Shown piece by piece: positions 1 through 5,536 of a DNA stretch of 8,031 nt. Position 1 is the stretch's first letter. Each line of letters opens with the position of its first letter. The notes beneath the pieces were generated by a model that saw only the letters and a program-made list of their open reading frames with translations, was not told the DNA's origin and searched no databases. The stretch is from Mariprofundaceae bacterium (GTDB taxonomy: Bacteria > Pseudomonadota > Zetaproteobacteria > Mariprofundales > Mariprofundaceae): NCBI GenBank assembly GCA_027035825.1, contig JALVTX010000138.1, positions 1 through 8,031 of the forward strand, given 5' to 3'. The position numbers and the translations under genes are program-made.

Positions 1-485
1 TCGGCGGCGCTGATGATGGCGGGCACGCCAATCTCGAACAGCAGGCCGGCCAGAAACGCCTCGCCGGGATCGGCCGCGCGGGACAGCCGCGCCAGATGCT
101 GGGCGGCGATGGCCACCCGCAGGCAGTAATCGTTGCATTCGCGAATCATCGCTTGCAGGGCGCGCTCGCGCACCGCCATGTGCAGGCGGCTGGAAATCGC
201 CACCAAGAGCTCCAGCGTCCGCCGGCCGCCCAGCCGCTGGATGGCCACGGGCAGGGAACGAATCTCCGCGCCGCTGGCGCGAAACCGCACGCTGTTGGCC
301 ACCTTCAGCACCGATGACGACAGCGCCGGATCGCCGCCGATCACCCGGGCGATGTCCGCCGCGCCCTTGCGCTCGTCGCCCACGATGCGGCGCACCTCGA
401 TGACGGCCTCGGGCAACACCGGCAGCCGCGCATCGCCCTCGCGGAAACGCCGCCGAATCAGAGCCGCCAGATCAGACGCATCCAT
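1..485 (-). CDS. HDOD-domain protein (partial, 3' end outside window)
   Basis: The visible 161 residues form the N-terminal part of an HDOD domain, an HD-related fold without phosphohydrolase activity found in bacterial signalling proteins. The start of the domain is clear: LPVLPEAVIEV at about residues 21-31, then the helix with DPALSSSVLKVANS (52-65), then LPVAIQRLGGRRTLELLV (78-95). The segment that in true HD enzymes carries the HD pair reads GLLFEIG (147-153), so the metal-binding residues are missing, as is common for HDOD. The stop lies left of the window and any C-terminal domain cannot be seen. I chose the ATG at 485 because a strong GAGGAGG Shine-Dalgarno lies 7 bases upstream. An in-frame ATG at 488 is the alternative. 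Depending on the start, it overlaps the stop codon of the upstream ATPase gene by 1 or 4 bases, so the two are probably translationally coupled. A role in regulating the ATPase or a linked motility or secretion process is inference only. Confidence 0.85.
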   Translation of the reverse strand, partial: MDASDLAALIRRRFREGDARLPVLPEAVIEVRRIVGDERKGAADIARVIGGDPALSSSVLKVANSVRFRASGAEIRSLPVAIQRLGGRRTLELLVAISSRLHMAVRERALQAMIRECNDYCLRVAIAAQHLARLSRAADPGEAFLAGLLFEIGVPAIISAA

Positions 486-2410
486 CATCCATCCTCCTCG
501 CCCATCAGCCGCAAGATGTCCGCCACGCTCCGCCCGTGCAGCGACCGCGGCGCGACGCGATACACCTCGTCCACGGTGGTCTGGCCCTTGAGTACCTTGT
601 ACACGCCGTTTTCCATCAGCGACAACAGGTCCGTGGACTCGCAACTGATTTGCCGCACCTCGTGCGAGGTCTTGCGCTCCAGAATGGCCTCGCGCACGTC
701 CTCGTTGAGAATCAGCAGCTCGTGCAGCGCCGTTCGGCCGTGGTAGCCCGTGCCGTGGCAGGCGCCGCAGCCCACGCCGCGATGGAACACGTGGTTCTTC
801 AGCGTTTCGTCGTCAATCCCGATGGCGCGGGCGACGCGGCGGTTCGGCATGTAGGCCTGGCGGCATTCGGGGCAAATGGTGCGGATCAGGCGCTGCGCCA
901 GAATGCTGACGACGGTGGACGAAATCAGGAACGTCTCGATGCCCATGTCCATCAGGCGCAGCAGACCGCCGATGGAATCCTCGGTGTGGAAAGTAGTCAG
1001 CACCTTGTGGCCGGTCAGCGCCGCCTGCACGGCCACCTCGGCGGACATCCTGTCGCGCACCTCGCCCAGCACGATGACATCCGGGTCCTGCCGCACAATG
1101 GCCTTGAGCGAGGATTCAAACGTCCGCCCGGCCTTGACATTCACCGAACATTGCATGATGCCGTCCACCACGTATTCGACCGGGTCTTCCAGCGTGATGA
1201 TCTTGGTCGTGGGCCGGTTCAGATAGTCAATGGCCGCATACAGCGTCGTCGTCTTGCCCGAGCCCGTCGGCCCCGTCACCAGGATGACGCCCGTGGGCGC
1301 ATCCAGCGCCTCGTGCTTGAACCGATCGAGCAGCGTCTGGCTCATCTCGATCTGCTCCAGGCTCCGCAGCCCGCCGTCATGGCGCAGAATACGCAGCACC
1401 ACGTTCTCCCCGTGAACGGTGACATAGGTCGAGATGCGCAAGTCCACGTCCACGCCGCCGATGCGCTGGGTCGTGCGCCCGTCCTGATGGCAGCGGGTGT
1501 CGGCGATGTCCATGTCCGCCAGCACCTTGATGCGCGCCGTCACCCGCGTGGCCAGCGCCGGCGGCAAGTCCATCTTGTGAATCAGCACGCCGTCCATGCG
1601 AAAGCGGACGCGCACCCGATCGGCCAAAGGCTCGATGTGAATGTCGCTGGCCCGGTCGCGCATGGCCGAAAGCAGGATGTCGTCCACCACGGTGGCCACC
1701 TGGTCGCCCCGTTCCTCGCCGCGAACGCCCGTCGCCTCCCGCCGGTTCTCCAGCCGGTCGAGCAAGGCCATCAGGGTGTCCTTGGCGATCAACGACACCG
1801 CCGCCTTGCGGCCCGTGCGGGCGGCGATCTCGTCAATGGCCGGGTTGTTGAGCGGGCTGCTCGTCACCAGGCGCACCCGCTCCTCGTCCATTTCATAGGG
1901 AAGCACGCGATGCGTGCGCAGGAACTTGAGCGGAAACTTCCCGACCACGTCCCGATCCACCATTTCCTCGTCGAGGTGAATCAGCGGCATGTCCAACTGC
2001 TCGGAGAGGGCCTGCGCCACCTGATGCTGGGTCACGAATCCCAGCCGCACCAGCACCTGCCCCATCGGCGTGCCGGGCTGCCGGCCCAGCTCCGCCTCCG
2101 CGCGAGCCAGTTGCGCCAGGCTGATGAAGCCCAGCTCGGTCAGCAGCTCGCCGATGCGAAATTGCCGGCCATGCCGGCGAATGAAGCGGCGATGCTCGTC
2201 CTCGGTGAGCATGCCAAGTTCGATGAGGATGGAAGACAGCAGCCTCGGCTCGCCGGACAGGCGCGATTGCACGCGCAGCGCCTTCTCCACCAGGCGCGGC
2301 CCGACCGCGCCCTCCTCCAGCATCAAACGCACAAAACGACCGCCAGGCCGCTGCTCCAACTGGGCGGCGAGCGGGGAGGCTTCCACGGTCTCGGGCATGG
2401 GCGCGTTCAT
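485..2410 (-). CDS. GspE/PilB-family secretion or type IV pilus assembly ATPase with MshEN-like N-terminus
   Basis: A 641-residue cytoplasmic hexameric ATPase of the type II secretion / type IV pilus assembly family, which powers pseudopilus or pilus extension. The C-terminal ATPase core is complete. It has DIHIEP (256-261) and RFRMDG (270-275) of the N2 region, Walker A GPTGSGKT (380-387, catalytic Lys386), the Asp box TLEDPVE (406-412), Walker B VIVLGEVRD (445-453) and the His box with TTFHTED (472-478). The zinc-binding tetracysteine is present as CPEC (513-516) and CGAC (548-551). Residues about 25-138 hold four degenerate repeats resembling the cyclic-di-GMP-binding MshEN motif, followed by the rest of a GspE N-terminal domain. 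A short tail of about 15 residues follows the usual C-terminus. The ATG at 2410 is preferred over a TTG at 2425 that lacks any Shine-Dalgarno; a weak GGGT/GGGG-rich stretch precedes 2410. It follows the UPF0104-like gene by 40 bases. No inner-membrane platform, pilin or secretin gene is in view, so PilB, MshE and GspE cannot be told apart. Confidence 0.93.
   Translation of the reverse strand: MNAPMPETVEASPLAAQLEQRPGGRFVRLMLEEGAVGPRLVEKALRVQSRLSGEPRLLSSILIELGMLTEDEHRRFIRRHGRQFRIGELLTELGFISLAQLARAEAELGRQPGTPMGQVLVRLGFVTQHQVAQALSEQLDMPLIHLDEEMVDRDVVGKFPLKFLRTHRVLPYEMDEERVRLVTSSPLNNPAIDEIAARTGRKAAVSLIAKDTLMALLDRLENRREATGVRGEERGDQVATVVDDILLSAMRDRASDIHIEPLADRVRVRFRMDGVLIHKMDLPPALATRVTARIKVLADMDIADTRCHQDGRTTQRIGGVDVDLRISTYVTVHGENVVLRILRHDGGLRSLEQIEMSQTLLDRFKHEALDAPTGVILVTGPTGSGKTTTLYAAIDYLNRPTTKIITLEDPVEYVVDGIMQCSVNVKAGRTFESSLKAIVRQDPDVIVLGEVRDRMSAEVAVQAALTGHKVLTTFHTEDSIGGLLRLMDMGIETFLISSTVVSILAQRLIRTICPECRQAYMPNRRVARAIGIDDETLKNHVFHRGVGCGACHGTGYHGRTALHELLILNEDVREAILERKTSHEVRQISCESTDLLSLMENGVYKVLKGQTTVDEVYRVAPRSLHGRSVADILRLMGEEDG
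493..499 (-). promoter_or_regulatory. Ribosome binding site of the HDOD gene
   Basis: GAGGAGG lies inside the last codons of the upstream ATPase gene, 7 bases before the ATG at 485 and only 4 before the in-frame ATG at 488. The spacing favours 485 as the start. Confidence 0.6.
1997..2338 (-). repeat. Four tandem MshEN-like protein repeats within the ATPase N-terminus
   Basis: Residues 25-138 of the ATPase contain four successive units of about 25-33 residues. Each has a small or basic start, a hydrophobic run, a Gly, two hydrophobic residues and a helix ending near Gln or His. The Gly-centred cores are MLEEGAV, LIELGML, LTELGFI and LVRLGFV. The third (RIGELLTELGFISLAQL) and fourth (MGQVLVRLGFVTQHQV) fit best the pattern R-[LI]-G-x-x-[LVI]-x-x-x-G-[LVI]-[LVI] known from the MshE N-terminal domain. 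The first two are more diverged. This is a protein-level repeat; I did not see matching DNA repeats. Confidence 0.6.
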
Positions 2411-2450
2411 CACCCCAAGACCCAAGCAAGAAACGAGCCAGATCCGGGCG
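2411..2450 (-). other. 40-base intergenic gap before the ATPase gene
   Basis: This is the longest non-coding stretch in the window. I see no inverted repeat with a T tract and no convincing -35/-10 pair. It carries a T/G-rich segment that may serve as a weak ribosome binding site for the ATPase start at 2410. Confidence 0.5.
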
Positions 2451-3362
2451 TCAATCTCCCGACAGCGCCGCCCGTCCCCCCATGCGCCAGAGAATCCAGG
2501 CGCCCGGCAACGCCGCCACGGCCAGCACCAGCACCCACAGGGCCGACATCACGGCCGCCGACCCGGCATCGCCCCCCAGCCAGCTCACGAACCCGACGTA
2601 GCCCGCCTCGCGGATGCCGAAGCCATTGAACGACACCGGCAGCGCCGAAACGAGCCCCACCACGCACACCATCACTGCGTACGCCGGCCACGCCATCTCC
2701 AGGCCCGCCGCCTGCCCGAGCCAGACATGGCACTGCACGACAATGATCTGAAACGTCAGGGAAATGACCATCCCCTTCCACCAGGCGCGCCGGAACGCGG
2801 ACGACGCCAGCGGCAGCTCGCCCCACCGACGCAGCATCCCCGGCAGCCGCCGGTGCCAGAAGGGGTAGGTGAACACGCCCAGCCAGTAAACGGAGACGCC
2901 CGCGAACCACGCGCCCTTCAGCGATGCCGGCGCGTCCACGAACGGCAGGCAGACGCTGGCCAGAATACTCACGCCACCCACGCCGTTGACCCGCTCCAGC
3001 AGCACGCTGGCCGCGGCGGCCCAGCCCGCGCCCTCGCGCCCCCGCGCGAGCAGGAAGCCGCGCGCCACGTCCCCGCCCACCGTGGAGGGAAGAAACAGGC
3101 TCAGGAACATGCCCAGGAAATACAGCTCGATCTTGCGCGCCAGCCGCACCGAAAGCCCCAATCCCCGCGCCAGCCAGCTCCAGCGCACGGCCGACAGCCC
3201 CTGACCGGCCATCAGCAGCAGCGTCGCCGCCGCCACCGGCCAGGGCGACACCTGGCGCAACCGCCGCCAGGCATCCTCCATGTCCACATAATGCAGCAGC
3301 GCCGCCAACAGGGCGACGCTCACCAGCACGCGAACGATCAGGCGCGCGGACAAGGCCTGCAC
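2451..3362 (-). CDS. Lysylphosphatidylglycerol synthase TM-region / UPF0104 (AglD2-like) integral membrane protein
   Basis: A 303-residue multi-pass inner membrane protein with about eight hydrophobic segments: near residues 8-26, 40-58, 80-95, 114-140, 150-168, 197-216, 225-243 and 269-291. Two family hallmarks are visible: LPSTVGGDVARGFLLAR (91-107), matching the conserved P-x-x-x-G-G-D/E-x-x-R region, and LPVSFNGFGIREAGYVG (241-257), matching the conserved G-x-G-x-R-E motif. Relatives include the flippase-like membrane half of MprF and AglD-type proteins encoded beside glycan genes; the exact reaction of stand-alone members is mostly unknown. Its length is usual for a stand-alone member and there is no catalytic aminoacyl-transferase domain. 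The start is a GTG that overlaps the TAG stop of the DUF167 gene by one base (TAGTG), with GAGG 7 bases upstream. Given the glycan genes upstream in the operon, a lipid or lipid-linked sugar translocation role is plausible but inferred. Confidence 0.88.
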   Translation of the reverse strand: MQALSARLIVRVLVSVALLAALLHYVDMEDAWRRLRQVSPWPVAAATLLLMAGQGLSAVRWSWLARGLGLSVRLARKIELYFLGMFLSLFLPSTVGGDVARGFLLARGREGAGWAAAASVLLERVNGVGGVSILASVCLPFVDAPASLKGAWFAGVSVYWLGVFTYPFWHRRLPGMLRRWGELPLASSAFRRAWWKGMVISLTFQIIVVQCHVWLGQAAGLEMAWPAYAVMVCVVGLVSALPVSFNGFGIREAGYVGFVSWLGGDAGSAAVMSALWVLVLAVAALPGAWILWRMGGRAALSGD

Positions 3363-3700
3363 TACCCGGCCTCGCGCAAGGCCGCGACAACCCGCCGCTT
3401 CAGCTCCGCGGCGTCGCCGCGCACGAACAGCCGCTTGCGCCGGGACTGATGGCCGCTGGCCACCTCGACATCGGATTTCGGCACATCCAGCCAGGCGGCC
3501 ACGAAGGCCGCGATGGCGGCATTGGCGCGGCCGGCCTCGGCCGCCTCGCGCACCGCGATCTTCACCGCGTCGCCATGCAAGCCGCGCAGGGCCGGCTTGC
3601 GCGCGCCCGGTTGCGCATGGACATTCAGATAGATGCCATCCCGTCCTTCGGCAACGATTGCTTCGATGGCTGCGTCCACGGCGGCGTCGGCAACGCTCAC
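3362..3700 (-). CDS. yggU: DUF167 (YggU/UPF0235) family protein
   Basis: A small soluble protein of 112 residues in the DUF167 family, whose biochemical role is not established. The family signature is easy to follow: LNVHAQPGARKPAL (25-38), a central VKIAVREAAEAGRAN (46-60) in place of the usual P-x-x-G-x-A-N segment, WLDVPKSDVEV (70-80), and SGHQSRRKRLFV (82-93), which corresponds to the conserved SG-x-x-S-R-x-K motif. It is about 10-15 residues longer than the typical 95-100, because of an N-terminal Ala-rich helix. It begins at GTG and overlaps the yggT stop by 4 bases (GTGA). Its place directly after yggT in a yggS-proC-yggT-yggU string strongly supports the assignment. Confidence 0.93.
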   Translation of the reverse strand: MSVADAAVDAAIEAIVAEGRDGIYLNVHAQPGARKPALRGLHGDAVKIAVREAAEAGRANAAIAAFVAAWLDVPKSDVEVASGHQSRRKRLFVRGDAAELKRRVVAALREAG

Positions 3701-3996
3701 GACACCAGCGACAGGGCCAGACGTTGCAGGCTCGGCGTGAGAAAGCTGTCCAGGAACATCAGCGCCAGGATCACGATCATCGGCGACAAATCGAGCCCGC
3801 CCGGCATCGGCATGCGCCGGCGCACCGGATACAGCATCGGTTCGGAGAGCTGCACGATGACGCGCACGATGGGGTTGTAGGGATCGGGCGACACCCAGGA
3901 CAACACGGCCCGTGCCACGACCACGATCTCGGCCGACACCAGCAGCACATGCACCACGCCGGCCAGCGCCTGCAGGAAATAGCCCAGCAGGAACAT
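3697..3996 (-). CDS. yggT: YggT family membrane protein (single-domain form)
   Basis: A 99-residue inner membrane protein with two hydrophobic segments (about 8-28 and 70-88) flanking the YGGT signature. The signature is ARAVLSWVSPDPYNPIVR (28-45), LSEPMLYPVRRRMP (50-63) and GGLDLSPMIVIL (67-78). Members are implicated in osmotic shock tolerance, ion homeostasis, or division/chloroplast-type membrane functions in different lineages; none of this can be read from the sequence. E. coli YggT has two such domains in about 188 residues, while this one has only one, as in many other bacterial groups. The ATG overlaps the proC TGA stop by one base (TGATG), so translation is probably coupled. Confidence 0.93.
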   Translation of the reverse strand: MFLLGYFLQALAGVVHVLLVSAEIVVVARAVLSWVSPDPYNPIVRVIVQLSEPMLYPVRRRMPMPGGLDLSPMIVILALMFLDSFLTPSLQRLALSLVS

Positions 3997-4796
3997 CAGG
4001 CCAGTTCCCGCGAGCGCCTGGCCGCGGCGGCGACGGCCGCGCGCACCGTATCGGGCAATCCCGCCTCGAACATCGTTTCCAGCGCCGCCTGCGTCGTGCC
4101 TCCGGGGCTCGTCACCTGCTGTCGCAACTCGCCGGCGCTCTTGCCCGTTTCCGCCAGCATCCGGCCGGCGCCCAGCGCCGTCTGCGCCACCAGCTCGCGG
4201 CTCAAACCCTCCGGCAGGCCCAGGCCCTTCGCCGCCGCCTGCATCAGTTCCGCCAGCAGGAAGAAATAGGCCGGCCCGCTGCCGGACACCGCCGTCACCG
4301 CATGCAGCAGGTCCTCGTCATCCACCCACGCCGTGCGCCCCGAGGAGCCGAGCACGTACTCGGCGCGGGCGCGGTGCTCCTCCTTCGCCTCGGAATAGAG
4401 TACGGACATGCCCGCGCCCACCAGGCAGGGCGTGTTCGGCATCACCCGCACCAACGCCACGTCCCGGCCCAGCCCGCGCCGAAGCCGAGCGATGCCGACG
4501 CCGGCGGCGATGCTGATGACCGTGGCATCGACATCCAGCCCCGGCGCGATGGCGCCCAACGCCTCGTCCATCTGCTGCGGCTTCACCGCCAGCACCACCG
4601 CCTGGGCGCCGGCCACGGCCTTCAGGTGCGAGGACGTCGTCGTCACCCCCCAGGCGTCGCGCAGGACGGCCAGCCGCGCCTCATCCACGTCCACCACCGT
4701 CAGCGCCTCGGGGGCGTGGCCCGCGCGCACCAGGCCCGCAATCAATGCCTCGGCCATGTTGCCGCCGCCGATGAATCCGATTCGAAGATGCTTCAT
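3996..4796 (-). CDS. proC: Pyrroline-5-carboxylate reductase
   Basis: Catalyses the last step of proline biosynthesis, reduction of 1-pyrroline-5-carboxylate to L-proline with NAD(P)H, in the cytoplasm. The 266-residue length is typical. The N-terminal Rossmann motif GFIGGGNMAEA is at 7-17, VKP at 71-73, and MPNTP at 119-123. The dimerisation and active-site part includes VSGSGPAYFF (170-179) and the ProC signature around VTSPGGTTQAAL (228-239). No key residue appears to be missing. The ATG at 4796 overlaps the yggS stop by 4 bases (ATGA) and has a very good purine-rich ribosome binding site inside the yggS end. yggS-proC adjacency is widespread in bacteria, consistent with PLP and amino-acid metabolism being linked. 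Confidence 0.98.
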   Translation of the reverse strand: MKHLRIGFIGGGNMAEALIAGLVRAGHAPEALTVVDVDEARLAVLRDAWGVTTTSSHLKAVAGAQAVVLAVKPQQMDEALGAIAPGLDVDATVISIAAGVGIARLRRGLGRDVALVRVMPNTPCLVGAGMSVLYSEAKEEHRARAEYVLGSSGRTAWVDDEDLLHAVTAVSGSGPAYFFLLAELMQAAAKGLGLPEGLSRELVAQTALGAGRMLAETGKSAGELRQQVTSPGGTTQAALETMFEAGLPDTVRAAVAAAARRSRELA

Positions 4797-5536
4797 GTTC
4801 CTTCCTTGCGCGTCGTTCCCGCCTGTCCGGCCGCGGAGGGCCCGGCAGATCGGGTCGTGGGTCGGGCTTCGGCCCGACTGTCGCCGAACAGGGCCGAACC
4901 CAACCGCACCATGTCCGAGCCTTCCTCCAGCGCCTCGCGCCAGTCCCCGCTCATGCCCATGCACAGGATGGGCGCGGCATGGCCTGCGCGCCGCAGGCTT
5001 CCACCAGCCAACGCGTCCCGCAAGTGGCGGAGGGCGGAAAACGCGACGCGCGCGTCGCCCCCCTTCGCGGCCATGCACATCAGCCCCGCGAACTCCAGCT
5101 CGGGCAGGCTTTCCAGTTCCGCCACCAGCTCCGCCGCGGCCTCCGGCAACACGCCATGCCGCCCGGGCAGCCGCAACACGTTCACCTGCACCAGCACCGG
5201 CAGTCGCCGCCCCTGAACATGGCGAGCCACCAGCCGCGCCGTCCGGGCGTCCTCGACGCTGTGCCACATGGCGGCGAAGCGACCCACGTATTTCGACTTG
5301 TTCTTCTGCACCGGCCCGATCATGTGCCAGCGCGCCTCCGGGAAGCGCCGGGCCCGGTCGCGCAACTGCTGCGGCCGGGATTCGCCAAAGTCGAGCTGGC
5401 CGGCATCCAGCAGCGCCGTCACGGCCTCGTCGGGCGCGTACTTGGACACCGCCAGCAGGCTTGCGCCGGCATCCTCCACCTCGGCGCGAAGCGCGCGCCA
5501 GCGGGCAACCAGCGCCTCCGCGTCCACGGCATTCAT
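4793..5536 (-). CDS. yggS: YggS/PLPBP family pyridoxal-phosphate homeostasis protein
   Basis: A 247-residue single-domain TIM-barrel PLP-binding protein of the YggS/PROSC family. These proteins have no known enzyme activity and buffer cellular PLP, affecting amino-acid metabolism. The PLP lysine is Lys32 in LLAVSKYAPDEAV (27-39). Other landmarks are DFGESRPQQL (49-58), WHMIGPVQKNKSKYV (70-84), PVLVQVNV (113-120) and the C-terminal phosphate-binding part CMGMSGDW (192-199) with EGSDMVRLGSALFG (205-218). Differences from the norm: the usual GEN is GES at 51-53, and the conserved region after VQVNV reads LRLPGRHG without the usual acidic/Lys pattern. About 27 extra, low-complexity residues follow the normal FG end, where a DNA palindrome sits. 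The ATG at 5536 overlaps the stop of the upstream transferase (ATGA), so earlier in-frame starts were not used. Confidence 0.93.
   Translation of the reverse strand: MNAVDAEALVARWRALRAEVEDAGASLLAVSKYAPDEAVTALLDAGQLDFGESRPQQLRDRARRFPEARWHMIGPVQKNKSKYVGRFAAMWHSVEDARTARLVARHVQGRRLPVLVQVNVLRLPGRHGVLPEAAAELVAELESLPELEFAGLMCMAAKGGDARVAFSALRHLRDALAGGSLRRAGHAAPILCMGMSGDWREALEEGSDMVRLGSALFGDSRAEARPTTRSAGPSAAGQAGTTRKEGT
4798..4807 (-). promoter_or_regulatory. Strong ribosome binding site of proC
   Basis: AAGGAAGGAA lies in the last codons of yggS, with the first AAGGA placed 6 bases before the proC ATG at 4796. It is among the strongest Shine-Dalgarno matches in the window, so proC may be translated more efficiently than its neighbours. 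Confidence 0.7.
4861..4878. repeat. REP-like perfect palindrome in the 3' end of yggS
   Basis: GTCGGGC, the four-base loop TTCG, then GCCCGAC form a perfect 7-bp inverted repeat (plus strand reading). It resembles the GTCGGGCTT-x-GCCCGAC core of dispersed extragenic palindromes common in many proteobacterial genomes, and the flanking GTCGTGG also looks like their edges. Here it lies inside the coding sequence and encodes the start of a non-conserved C-terminal tail of YggS. No T tract follows on either strand, so it is not an intrinsic terminator. Only one copy is in this window, so its repeat status is inferred from similarity. Confidence 0.6.

Noticed and set aside
536..2629. Long plus-strand open frame (697 codons) opposite the ATPase gene
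   Set aside because: It is His/Gln/Arg-rich with no recognisable domain and lies exactly antisense to a gene with complete ATPase motifs. Such frames are expected in GC-rich DNA.
2410..3390. Alternative minus-strand frame overlapping the UPF0104-like gene
   Set aside because: Gly/Arg/Ala-rich translation without motifs; the frame 2451-3362 carries the family motifs and membrane segments.
4861..4878. Palindrome as a rho-independent terminator
   Set aside because: It is within the yggS coding sequence, has no following T tract on either strand, and proC follows at once with a strong ribosome binding site.
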